Shown piece by piece: positions 21,111-35,355 of a stretch of DNA of 64,000 nucleotides; within the stretch, counting starts at the first letter, position 1, and the number at the start of each line of letters is the position of its first letter. A program made the position numbers and the translations under genes. Below the pieces are notes generated by a model that searched no databases, was not told the DNA's origin, and was given only the letters and a program-made list of their open reading frames with translations. The stretch comes from Zygnema cylindricum. Its lineage: Eukaryota; Streptophyta; Zygnematophyceae; Zygnematales; Zygnemataceae. The stretch lies in contig JBBHKE010003230.1 in the NCBI GenBank assembly GCA_037447655.1, positions 1 through 64,000 on the forward strand, given 5' to 3'.

Positions 21111-22190
21111 GTAAGATCACCTTTCAACTCCGAAATTTGATGGGAAATTCCCTCGGTGGGAACTTTAGATTCGGCCTCCTCGATGAGAGCCGACTATGAT
21201 TCGCATTCGTTACAACCCTTTCTTCAATAACATTCTCTTTTTCATTCCAAATCTCAATAGATTGATCACCTCTCGCCAGTAAGCTTCCACCAATCCATTA
21301 GATTTGTGGAACACTTAACAAATTTACCGAACCGTCCGGAATATAAAGAGTATTTTTAAGACGATACTCCGTCGATTTCTCCTTCCCATCATTATCGTGT
21401 GAAAAGAGATAAAGCCGATCCGTGCCAACCGTACAAACCGAAATGACATGGCCGCTTGCTACCGTAATAAACTCTGAACTGTGAGTTCCCTCATGTTATC
21501 AAGGTGGCATCTGTGCAAATATGGTGGGATGCCCCCGTATCAATAATCCACTCCTTCTCCGAATTTCCCTCACTACTCACCGAATCAAGGGTAAGGTTAA
21601 GAACCGGAAAAACATAACCAGTTTCATTACCATAGTCAAACTAATTTGCATTATCGTAACCACGGCCGCCACCGCCGCCACCTCCTCGGCGGCCACCTCG
21701 GCAGCCTCTATCACTTCCTATACCTCCTTTTCCACCTCAAGAATCTCCTCGCATAACATTGAGGGCTTGTATGCCCCCATTTACCACAATAATGACATTC
21801 CTTGTCCATATCCAGACAAGGAGAAGACAAATGTCCAAGCCTGTTACATCGGTAGCATGTCACATTAAAAGATCCAAAGGGACCTTCGGTGGATAACCTT
21901 GCTTCTTTTTGTTGCCTCGGCCGCCTCGACCACCTCTCAGGCCACCCCTTCTACCACCCTCTCTACCACCGGCATAATGAAGATCGGGGTTTTAGAAGTA
22001 GTAGAGTTAAAAAGTCCTCCTCCTCCGCTTAAAAAAGCCGTGGGAGTTCCATTAGACATTTTGATAAAATTGATGGTGAATCCGAACGTGTTTTCCGCCT
22101 TCGCTTGTAAACTAGCTTTAAGACACAAAAGCTTCTCTTGTAAAGCATTAAGAAAAGCGCTTAATTTATTTGCATTCTAGATAAATCAGC
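21111..22190 (-). pseudogene. E4 gag tail, nucleocapsid and protease remnant
   Basis: A Gly/Arg-rich run (complement of GGCCGCCACCGCCGCC, about 21660-21720; another at 21915-21970) and a CCHC-like remnant between them parallel the E5 nucleocapsid at 55820-56090. The protease/pre-integrase part (about 21600-21110) is too degraded for a continuous frame. The homology fades near 22190. Confidence 0.6.
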
Positions 22191-22429
22191 AATTGTTGAT
22201 TAATTGCTTGAGTATAATATTGAAGTGTTTATCTTGCATGAGAGGCAAGCAAGCGAACATGTATCACAACCAGCAAAGTCATGCTCACATGCATATATAC
22301 CAACAAAAATAAATATGAAAAGACAAAAAATATAAACACCATGAGAAGGAATAAAGCTGAAAGCGACCCAAAGAGAGAAGGGGAAAAATACTCCCCTAGA
22401 GTGAAGTAGACCCAATAATTCCCCCCCCC

Positions 22430-23290
22430 AGCTTCTTAGCCTGTAGAGGAGCTGGTCAATACAGCTGAGGGCCTGGAACACATATGGAGGCAGCAATGGT
22501 CAACCGGGTTGAAAGATAATGGAGGAGAGAGGCACTCCATGTGGAACCTTTGATCACCACGTGTACATTTATAAACCCTCTGCAACCTCAACATCCAGTT
22601 TCTATCGTTGTCCACCACATGGAGAATGTGTGGAGAGACATTCCTGTCGAAGGTATCCAAGAGATGACGCGAGTCGATGAGAAAGGCAGGCTCACTGAAA
22701 CTATCTCCCAATGGTGGGGTTTTTGGAAGGATCCTTTTTGGGAAAAGAGACTCGCAATTGTCTTCCCTAAGGTCGACACTGGAAAATGCAGGGAGAGCGA
22801 AAGCCAAATGTGCCATAGTGGGCAACAGCTTGCGAGCAAAGACAAGAGGGAGGCAGATTTTGCGCCAAGAAAAATAGAGGGATGGTAGAAGAAGGTCTGA
22901 TCATGAATATCGACTCTCCCACCGATTTGGAAGATAGGATCCTGTCCCACTAAGCATTCGTAGTTGTTGCATTTGGTGACCAATGCTCGAACAGAAACTT
23001 CCAATGACTCACCCTCGGTTACGTTTGAATCGAAAGGTGAGCAGGTCCTTGATGATTCCAAGCACTGGCTCCGTGGTAATTGCTGAAGTGAGAAGCCGAG
23101 TAGCCGTGGCTTGAAGCTTGTCTGCGGCCAGACCAAGCTTGAGCGCAAATATAGATCGGAGGATCACGGGTTTGGCTCCTATGTCCGTGAGAGGGAGAGA
23201 AAGAGCAACACCATTAACGGAGAAGGACTTTTGAGAATTCTCTAGGAAACTGATGTGAGGATCAAAGTCACGGCGCTGATCCGCGATAAC
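22430..23290 (-). pseudogene. E10 retropepsin-like domain and C-terminal extension
   Basis: Minus-strand reading gives a protease-like start (LSLPLTDIGAKPVILRSIFALKLGL, with Asp-Ile-Gly where functional enzymes have Asp-Thr-Gly) and, after frame changes, FALPAFSSVDLREDNCESLFPKR and DRNWMLRLQRVYKCT. The catalytic loop change and frameshifts make activity impossible. The C-terminal part is unrecognised. Confidence 0.45.
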
Positions 23291-23929
23291 AGGCTGAATA
23301 ACTGAAAGACTACGGTTTAACTACAACGCTTTCAGAGTGGCAGCTGCAGCGACTTCGTTAACTATAGGAGAGTTGGGAACCTCATTAACAAGAGGAGAGG
23401 CATTAACATCATCTATCATGGCTGAAAGGATGCTTAGCCGTTCTTTGACTCGATGCGCATCATGTATGGTGTTACCCAGAATGGTGAGAGTTTCAGCCAC
23501 AATCGAGGAAGCAGTGTCTGGTAGAGGAGAGAGAGATTCTTTCTTAAAAAAAAGTGGAATTTGGGAATTCTGTAATTTACCGTCCCAATTGTGGTCAGAC
23601 GAGCCTTTATCGAAAGTAGCTTCCCGTTGTTGGACGATAGAATCACGAAAGATTCAGCCGGCCAAAGATGGCATGTGGACAACTGTCCTTGCCATCTCGT
23701 GAACTAGGGTTACATTTCGGCCATGAAGGCAGCAAATTGCTCTTTCATCATAGCGGCCAACATGACTTGCAACTCAGCCTATTCTCTCTCTCGTCGAGAG
23801 ATCCTAGGAAGGGTCGCCTCTTTCTCGGTGTCCGTGGGAGGAGTGACCGGCTTTACAGAACGGGTAGGAATTCCCCCGTTTTGAATATGATTCTGATAAG
23901 AGAAATTAGGGTGTTTTAAATTACAAGAG

Positions 23930-24070
23930 TGGAAGTAATGTCCCTTTTGCTAGCAATGTGTGCATGTGGCTGACTTATCCGAGCACATGTGGGCATCGTG
24001 CCTTGTGAATCCACATCAGAAACAAAATCGGTCCCCGATATTAATAGGCGGGTTTCCCATGGCCAGCGTC
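23930..24070 (-). pseudogene. E10 double CCHC zinc-knuckle remnant
   Basis: Two CX2CX4HX4C motifs in one frame: CF-CGFTRHDAHMC and CTHC-QKGHYFHSC, each with one in-frame stop but all eight metal ligands retained. Such tandem knuckles are typical of gag nucleocapsids. Confidence 0.65.
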
Positions 24071-24101
24071 TTTGGAGGCCTACTGTAGGGCCATGGGCTG
24101 C

Positions 24102-24930
24102 TTAGTGGAGAAAGTGGGGAAGCGACTTCCGAACAATCATGAGCTTCCCACCAACATGATTGCATCTATATTCCACCGCATATTGAGCGGCTTGACCAAA
24201 TGTAAATTTCAGACCGTAAGTTTGAGTGAGTTGACTTTGTATAAAACGTTTTGATTGATCTGGAAACTGTCCAACAAATTTTTGAACAGCTTTTGCATCG
24301 AACATTAGGTCCGGTAAAGCTTATCGCAGAGTCTCTATGGGAGCACGTAAAGCAAGGGCGGTTTAACCTGGTTAACGCATGAAATTCTTCAATTCTTTCA
24401 CCTGATTAGGGTTTTGCATCCGATACTCGGCTACTAAGAAATCAAACATAACAGAAAGTGGAGCCTGCAACGGAATTATCATCCCTAGTCGTGTTGGGAT
24501 AGCAGCACGAGCGGCCACGGCATATTGCTGAGAATTTTTGGGACAGCGTGAATAAAAACAATACCCTCGGCATCTAACACATCGTGAAAAGCGGCCTGGT
24601 ACAGAATATCCGCTTGTCCTATGACCTCCGGTGTACCAGCAAAAGGAGGGGAAAATTCAGTCATCGCAAGTATAACATCATACTTACGATAATACAATGT
24701 AAGAGCCAACCCTTTGAGGTACCGACTAAGCAGAGAGAATGATACACGAAGATCAAATCGATCTTGATAACAAAATGCTAAGTCACGCTTTTCGGTATCA
24801 TAAAGCATACGAAAATGGGATAAAGACATGGTGTCTTTTATTCCCGAAAAGCAAAATTGGATCTACCCCATGCCCCCCTTTGAAGAGGAAGCCATGTCGT
24901 CAAAGGAAAAATGCGCCGGTGGTTCCATAT
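24102..24930 (-). pseudogene. E10 gag body
   Basis: Two frames: 24485-24829 (SHFRMLYDTEKRDLAFCYQD, LLSRYLKGLALTLYYRKYD, VLDAEGIVFIHAVP) and 24102-24305 (VQKFVGQFPDQSKRFIQ, GQAAQYAVEYRCNH), broken by frameshifts between 24485 and 24305. The domain position before the knuckles supports gag; the sequence itself is not a family I can name. Confidence 0.5.
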
Positions 24931-25470
24931 TTGGACTAATCAAAAATTGAAATCTGAGAGGGTGAGAAAAGATTTCTTTTGAAAAGTCTCTATCGGTTCT
25001 ATCAAGCTATGAACTAGAGGAAACCGAGGATAATGAGGAGACTGTAGTCAATTCTGACCGAACTGACGAAGATTTAGGGGTTGCAACCGAAACTGGTGCA
25101 TCCATAGACTCGTGTACACTAGAAAGATCTAACTGCGGTGGACGAAAAACTATCGCGCCGCGGGTAGATTTGGATGGATAACGTAAGTTTCCCAATCCGT
25201 GGGCATAAACGAAAAAGAAAACCCTCGATTATGACTGGAAATTTCTGAAGAACCTAACCGAGGTGCGTCAAATGACAGGCCAATCCACACAAAAAAAGCG
25301 AACACACGAAGGCTCTAGCAAGACCTAGTTGTCAGATCAAGCAAAAAATTGGAATACCAAAACCTCTATCGTGCAAACAATGTGGCAAGGCCGAAGGGCC
25401 AGATCAATAAAAACAAATAGAGAACTATCCAGGCACCTTCCAGTGAAAATCTACAGTGACACAGACGGGA

Positions 25471-25708
25471 AAGTGTCTAAACAGTGCCACCCACGGCAAG
25501 ATCTATGAAAGAAAATCCAATCTAGATAGTCATAGGGAAACCTCAAGGAAAAGTGTCTAAATAGTGCCACCCACGGCAATATCTATGAAAGAAAATCCAA
25601 TCTAGATAGTCATAGGGAAACCTCAAGGAAAAGTGTCTAAACAGTGCCACCCACGGCAATATCTATGAAAGAAAATCCAATCTAGATAGTCATAGGGAAA
25701 CCTCAAGG
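25471..25708. repeat. 80-bp tandem repeat, three copies
   Basis: Units start AAGTGTCTAAACAGTGCCAC at 25471, 25551 and 25631; the copies differ at only a few bases. There are no spacers, so this is not a CRISPR array. Confidence 0.93.
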
Positions 25709-25749
25709 CCTCTCACAGCCAGATAACATGCAAGGAAAGCAAGGAAAAT

Positions 25750-25922
25750 CCAAATGCTCAAAAAGAAAGGTTCGTAATAGAACCAATCAACACCGAACCC
25801 CTACACGAGTGTCCAAAATACAATAGAACGTAGAAAATGCAAATACTCAAAAAGAAAGGTTCGTAATAGAACCAATCAACACCGAACCCCTACACGAGTG
25901 GCCAAATTACAATAGAACGCTC
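25750..25922. repeat. 89-bp tandem duplication
   Basis: Two copies with period 89, each containing CTCAAAAAGAAAGGTTCG and ACCGAACCCCTACACGAGTG, immediately downstream of the 80-bp repeats. Confidence 0.9.
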
Positions 25923-26193
25923 TTGCACCCGCAAGGCATCGTGATACTTACAAAACACCTTTAATAATCTGGTGATTGTCAAAGGTGAGCTGCGGCTGAT
26001 CGGCACAGCTAGGGCTTTGCAGAGCCTCAAAGGGTGAATCCGCTCCGCAATCCACTCCCAAAATTTCCTCTAAAGGGGTCTCCTCCTAGTGTCCTTCGGA
26101 CCGTGCGGGCCCTCACCTTGTCAATGTCCACACCTAAAGGAAGATGAAAAGAAATACGAAACAAATAAAAGAAAGGCAAAGAAACTTAGAAAG

Positions 26194-26420
26194 AGGGGTT
26201 AGGATTAGGGAAAAGTGTTTCACAAACCCTAATTCCACGCTGCAAAAACAAGGAATCTGCGAACAAGGGACAGCAATATGCTGACCTAGGGTTAAGAATT
26301 CAAAAATATAAACCTTAAATCCGTACAAACCCTAAATCTGTGGCCCTAACCCTAAATCTGCGGTCAAACCCTAATTCCACAGATTAACCCTAAAATCTCA
26401 CCCAAATTCAGTCCTAAATC
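26194..26420. repeat. Telobox-rich degenerate minisatellite
   Basis: At least six AAACCCTAA / CCCTAAATCTG-type motifs, plus GGGTTAGGATTAGGG at 26196-26210 on the other strand. The clearest units (about 18-22 bp, AAACCCTAAATCTGTGG) run from 26311 to 26400. Interspersed, not a true telomere array. Confidence 0.75.
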
Positions 26421-27428
26421 TGCAGTCCAGAAATAGAGTGGTAACAAGGTAGGAGACAAAGATTGTAAGCAAGAAAGAAGAAAACAAAAAACAAAAACAA
26501 AATGTGTTTTTTTTAGGGTTAAAGTAAAATTTATAAACTTGATTATTTTTTTAATATTATTTTTTCAAGGCAAAACTGAAAGCGAAAGCAAAAATGGAGG
26601 GAAAGTAGAGGAAAACTCGTAGAAAGATAAAGCCGTATCAAAAGGAAACCAACTGGAAGAAAGTTTGATGAGATGCCGAGATGGAGCCTAAAATGAAACT
26701 GGAAGGAATTGAAATGGAAAGAAAATAAGAAACGAAATGGAAAGTTCTTTAGGACAAGAATACTACTGGATAGCAACTAGGCTCCCAGGTCTTCCACGTA
26801 TTTTCTACAAGAGCTATCTCAAGAAAGGCAACGAAGCAATAGGAAGCACTTCCAACCAAAAACCAAAAATATCGGATTTAGTCAAAAATGACACTTTCCA
26901 ATACAACCAAAATGCCACAACAACAAATACACTCAAGCAAACTGTCCTGCTGTCCGGAGAACGGCGGAGCTTGACAGAAGATACCACACTTCAAGCCTCC
27001 ACTCCACAAATCGCCAAAAAGACAAATTGGGAGGGAAACCTTCCGGACTTGGCCGAAGCCGTGTGGATTAAAAACGAGGCATAATATTAGGAGACAAAAA
27101 TCCGTATGCTAACTAGCATCTATCAATATCTAACAAGAGGAAAAGAAACAAGAGGAAAAGAAATAACAGGCAATCGGTGGCAAGGATGAAGCAAGAAAAC
27201 TGCTCCGCCACCAAGAGAAAATTCTTGTCCAAAAGTTAAAAAAAAAAAAGTCTGAGAATTAGCCTAAGTAGGAGCTACGCTATGCCTAAGAAAAACTAGC
27301 CTACGTCTAACCTACTTTACATGCATGAAACTACTTAAGATGTTGGCCAATAGGCAACCAACATCATCTACGTGCAGCTTGACAAAATCCAATGTCCGAG
27401 GGTAAAAACCCTCCCTAACTACATGTAT
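26421..27428. other. No supportable gene
   Basis: AT-rich DNA. A plus-strand frame at 26737-27084 (115 codons) has no recognisable domain and no homologue elsewhere in the window; I do not call it a gene. Confidence 0.5.
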
Positions 27429-27452
27429 TCGCGAACCTACATGGGTTCGCGA
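27429..27452. other. Hairpin, 8-bp stem
   Basis: CGCGAACC and GGTTCGCG separated by a short spacer; just upstream of a region rich in CACGAAA motifs (27550-27690) that resemble LTR DNA of the E5/E6 group. Confidence 0.5.
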
Positions 27453-27747
27453 CTTAAATAAATAAAAGGTATCGAAGCGTCGCTGATACCCCCAGAAATC
27501 ACGATTCGGCGCCAAACGATACTTCGCGTCGATACTCGCGAAATCGCGTGCATACGCACGAAACAAAACATATCGCACGAAACATTCCGGAAATCGCGTT
27601 GCGTCGCCCAAACGATATTTCTCGTCCATACTTTGAAAATTGTGTACCTACGCACGAAATGAAAAGTATCGCACGAAATTAGTACTATACAACCAAACGT
27701 GAAAATAAATGAATCGACGTGAAATTGCGCGTGCGATTGAAACAACA

Positions 27748-27927
27748 TGAAAGCGTGTGTGCATACATAAAATTGTGCGTGCATGTAGAATACCACGCGT
27801 GTGTGCAAAATACCGCGCATGCGTGGGAAATATCGTACCTGCATCCGAAATACCGCGAGTGCGTGCATTATATTGTGCGCGCACGCCGAATATCGCGCGT
27901 GCAGGCATGATATCGTGCGCGCGGGCA
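27748..27927. repeat. 20-bp GC-alternating tandem repeat
   Basis: About nine 20-bp units in strict register, seven clear (27788-27927), of type RAATAYCGCGCGTGCGTGCA. Units diverge by 20-40 percent but keep an alternating purine-pyrimidine core (GTGCGCGC, GCGCATGCGTG), which favours Z-DNA. The array directly adjoins the truncated end of the E6 gag. Confidence 0.85.
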
Positions 27928-28660
27928 ATTGACACGATGCGACATGACACGCTTCACGGCATCGTCCATCGATTCATTTGACTTGATTTTAAAATTCATA
28001 AAGTCGGTATAAACATATGACCATTGTTCTCAACGCCTTTCCCATATTGCTCCTTAAGTGCTTGCCAACACTCATGGGTCGTGCGGTGAGCGAGAAAATG
28101 ATCAAGCATGGAAAAAGTACAATTTTTCATCAAATTCATCGTTGCCGCAATATCATTTGACCTCCATTGGGCACGAGCCTTGCTCTCGATTGGCATTTTT
28201 TCCTCTCCGTTGACAATCCTTCATAGTTTCTTGAGAATAAGTTGGCCTGAAATGAACTTCTTCCAAACGGCATAATTGGTGCCATTAAAAGCCACAGATC
28301 TCCCCGACATATTATAATTTTCTTCGTTTTTCAATCCTTCACCAAAATCGGAGTCTTCTTCTTCTATTTTCGCCTTTCCCTTCCTAATCCTTTCTTTTCT
28401 CTCCCTCTCATTAGCTCCTCAATTGAATGGATCGGCAACTGGAAAAGAAGTGATTTTTTTGCTCTCACTCGGTTGATTTTGAAAACGGGAATCTACATAT
28501 CTCATAAGTGTGTCAAACATTTCCTCGAATTTTCTCTCCGTATTCCAAATCTCCTCAAATTGAGAACCGGAAAAAACTAAACTCTCTTGCTCTCTCCGAA
28601 GTTGACATGGGGGAAGGAGTATTTCGTTTTTCTTCCTCCCCATGTGCACTCTCTCTAACA
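27928..28660 (-). pseudogene. E6 gag, truncated
   Basis: Copia gag of the E5 type. Start MGRKKNEILLPPCQLRREQES (ATG near 28643), then FSGSQFEEIWNTERKFEEMFDTL. After frame changes ESKARAQWRSNDIAATMNLMKNCTFSMLDHFLAHRTTHECWQALKE corresponds to the E5 block ending HFITQSTAHGCWKALES, and FKIKSNESMDDAVKR matches E5 FKMKSNESFDNAVKR. The match stops abruptly at about 27928, where the 20-bp repeats begin; no pol follows. Confidence 0.8.
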
Positions 28661-28670
28661 CCGAACCACT

Positions 28671-28685
28671 GGCTCCAATACCAAT
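28671..28685 (-). other. E6 primer-binding site, tRNA 3'-end type
   Basis: Minus-strand AATTGGTATTGGAGCC-like sequence next to the LTR. It resembles the usual plant TGGTATCAGAGC (tRNA-iMet 3' end) with changes, and E5 and E7 have TGGTATCGGAGC. Confidence 0.65.
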
Positions 28686-29388
28686 TGTTAGATCTTAAGC
28701 AAAAGACATTCACTCAAAATAAATTCTCAAAACATAAAACATTACACAGCAGAAGCTCATAAAAGACAAGAGGTATGATCGGCCAAAAATAATTATAAGT
28801 GTTCTTGGCCGAAGCCTCTTTACACCATCTCTCTTCTATCTCTCTCTTACATATTCTCTGCTCCAAGATTAATACTCTAAGAGATTAATACTCTAAGATC
28901 GATACTATGCAGCTATACACTGCTACCTATATACTCTGCTACTCTGCACTAACAGATAGCAAGGTAAGACAATCAAGACTAGGCTGGCGACAAACTTTGT
29001 CCTTACCTAACTGTCGCACAATACTTATCCCTACCTAACTGTTGCACAATACCTAACTATCCCACACTGCACCTAACTGTCCCACACTGCAGTGAAACTT
29101 CCACGAAAGAAGGCGCACACACTTTTTTCTTTCGAAACGACAAACTTCAAAAGTAAACTTTAACACGTGTCGCGTGTACGCACGAAATAAACCACTTGTT
29201 CACGAAACAGGAAAACTTGTCCAAAAGCAAAAGTCACGCACGAAATAGTACGTTTCATTCGCGGATGCCTCAAATAGTGTGACGAAATGGCATCGCACAT
29301 TTCATACAATAACGCAGTACAAAACTTCAATCAAATATAATTGGTAAGCCACTTCGTGTTAAAGTGGCGATTCGGCGATATCCCAACA
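28686..29388 (-). repeat. E6 5' LTR
   Basis: 703 bp, TGTTAGATC...CCCAACA on the plus strand. It carries CACGAAA/TACGCACG motifs seen in other LTRs of this group. No partner LTR in the window. Confidence 0.7.
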
Positions 29389-33733
<4,345 letters not shown>

Positions 33734-34189
33734 GAGGCCTAGTAGGAGTCTCAAGTCTCTAGATTTTTTTTTTTTTGTCTCTAGATTTTTATTTTTATTT
33801 TAGTTCCTTTGTTTTTATTTATGCCACAACAAGCAAACTTGGTTGTAGTAAACCAATGTAAAGAGGATAAAAAGAAAAACCATGGAGAAAGAGTGAAAAG
33901 GTATAGAAAGAAAAGATAGCAAGACAAAAAGAGCGAGAGGAGAGAGAGAGGGAGAAGAGAGAGAGGGGAGGGGGAAGGAGAACCATTTTTATTTTTCCTT
34001 TTTGTGCATAATTTCTTTTTAATTTTTTGTCTTTTCTCACATTTTTTGTCTTTTCCTCCTATTCTTTTATTTTTTTCCTATTTCTATCCTTTCCTACTTT
34101 TGTCCTGTTTCTTTGGTTTGTCTTTGAACTCCAATTTTAATCCTTTTTAGTCCTATTTTCTCCTGATTTGCTTGTCCACCAAACCCCAC
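33734..34189. other. No gene; GA-rich tract
   Basis: Follows the BiP stop. 33895-33985 is purine-rich (GAGAGAGG repeats); T-rich stretches follow. Confidence 0.6.
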
Positions 34190-34543
34190 CTCCTCCCCCC
34201 TAAGGTATTGCTCTCACTACCTCCAAAAGTCCTTCAGTATCCCTCCCTCACCCTCCCCCGTCCCCTCTTTGCGGCTCTCTCTTCATGTCACGCAAATAAA
34301 TCCTCTCATGCTCCCTCATGTCCTCACCCGCTTTTCCTCCCTCCATCCCTCCCTCCCTCAATCCTTTCACCTTTGCAGTCAACACTCCCACCACTCACTC
34401 CCTCCTCTCCCGTCCCTCCCACACACATTCATGGATCCCCCTCCCTCCCCCCCTCCCCCCCCCCAACAGGAATTTCAACCTTTTTCCTCTCTCTACACCC
34501 CCTACCCCCCCACCTCCCTCAAACCCCACCCATACCCCTGAAA
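34190..34543. repeat. Pyrimidine-rich tract (CCTCCCT-type)
   Basis: Almost purine-free CT-rich DNA abutting the E8 LTR. Pro/Ser/Leu-rich open frames in all three plus frames are artefacts of composition. Confidence 0.85.
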
Positions 34544-34938
34544 TGATCGGTAACCAACTCAGAGCTCACTAACAAACTGCTACCATCAGAGCTCACTAAC
34601 AAACTATTATGGTAAGAAGCATTCAGATTACAAAAAATTGAATCAACATTGAAGAGACATTTCGGAAAAATTCTCACATTAAAAAACCAAAATTACAAAT
34701 TCTCTTCTATCTCCTTTATCCCTTCTATTCTTCCATATAATACTCCAATTGATTGTTGATTGTTGATAAATTCAAAAGTCCATGGTGTCCCTTAAATACC
34801 ACACTAGCCATGGCGTGGCACGTGTAATCGTGCGCCGCCAAAAAACCTATAGTACTTTCGATACATTCTAGAAAGTACAGTGCTTTGCGAAATCGAGCCG
34901 ATACCGCACACGTACAATTCTTTCAATGAATCGTAACA
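34544..34938 (-). repeat. LTR of E8 (same family as E5 5' LTR)
   Basis: Starts TGATCGG and ends GTAACA. Shares long blocks with 57287-57866: GAAGAGACATTTCGG, CCATGGTGTCCCTTAAATA, TCGTGCGCCGCC/GCGTGCGCCGCC. It has a short internal duplication of CAGAGCTCACTAACAAAC. A CCCCCTCTT purine-tract complement follows at 34941, as in E7 (59814), so it is a 3' LTR on the minus strand. Confidence 0.8.
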
Positions 34939-35355
34939 TTCCCCCTCTTCATTAAAGAATCGTCAAATCCAACTAGAATCCAAAATGAATTCCTAAACAT
35001 CTGTGTGGAATGAAATGTTACGCACTAAACAATTTGACACCAAACGAACCAAACGTTACAATTGCACGAAACCGAAACAAACATCAACAGAGACAAAGCA
35101 AGACAAACGTAACTTTGTGCGACTTTTATATTCGCCAATGCAAGCAGTATCCAAGCAACTTTGGCCATACTGCCGATTCTTACAATATTCAACAACCCCT
35201 CCCCAAAAGGAAAGGGAAGGGAAAAAAAGGAGGGCGGGGAAGGAGGTGAAGGAAGGTGAAGGAAGGGAGGGGAAGGGAAGAGAAGGAAAGGAGGGGGATT
35301 GAAAACGAGGGGAATGGAGGGGGAAGAAGCGAGAAGAGGGAAGGGAAGGGATGGA
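34939..35355 (-). mobile_element. E8 internal remnant and GA-rich tract
   Basis: About 265 bp of non-coding internal sequence rich in ACGAAAC/ACCAAACG motifs, then a GGGAAGG purine tract (35205-35355). No pol domain. Confidence 0.4.

Larger units (their letters stand above)
18497..22190 (-). mobile_element. Old Copia element E4, truncated
   Basis: A decayed minus-strand Copia of the E5 clade. Order from high to low coordinate: Gly-rich nucleocapsid (about 22180-21650), protease/pre-integrase (21600-21050), integrase (21050-20480 and 19649-19500, split by a solo LTR), linker (19483-19226), RT start (18881-18497). E2 truncates it within RT. No LTR of its own was found. Its similarity to E5 (52029-57866) at the nucleocapsid, HHCC finger and RT guided the assignment. 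Confidence 0.8.
22191..25330 (-). mobile_element. Decayed retroelement E10, gag and protease-like region
   Basis: The minus-strand order fits a gag-protease polyprotein: Ser-rich N-terminus (25195-25007), gag body (24930-24102), two CCHC knuckles with stops (about 24040-23945), and a retropepsin-like segment (about 23230-23040: VNGVALSLPLTDIGAKPVILR). No RT or integrase was found, so Gypsy, Copia or a domesticated gag cannot be told apart; the spacing of protease after a double knuckle leans towards Gypsy. No intact frame longer than about 190 codons exists. Confidence 0.5.
25331..26130 (-). repeat. Probable E10 LTR containing tandem repeats
   Basis: Begins TGTCAGATC right after the E10 gag N-terminal side, preceded on the element strand by a weak TGG-like primer site. 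No second LTR was found to confirm the borders. It contains the 80-bp and 89-bp tandem repeats listed next. Confidence 0.3.
27928..29388 (-). mobile_element. Copia E6, 5' end only
   Basis: 5' LTR (28686-29388), primer-binding site (28671-28685) and partial gag, minus strand. The remainder of the element is missing from the window. Confidence 0.78.

Noticed and set aside
25471-25708. Possible CRISPR array
   Set aside because: Units are contiguous without spacers, and the window is plant nuclear DNA.
26194-26420. A true interstitial telomere array
   Set aside because: Motifs are scattered and mixed with other sequence, with no perfect tandem run of the 7-bp telomere unit.
27437-27981. Cys/His-rich frames on both strands (HARY, CVH, HMHA repeats) resembling metal-binding proteins
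   Set aside because: They arise from translation of the 20-bp GTGCGTGCA tandem repeat.
34172-34572. Pro/Ser-rich frames in all three plus-strand phases
   Set aside because: Same artefact of a CT-rich tract; no domain or codon signal.
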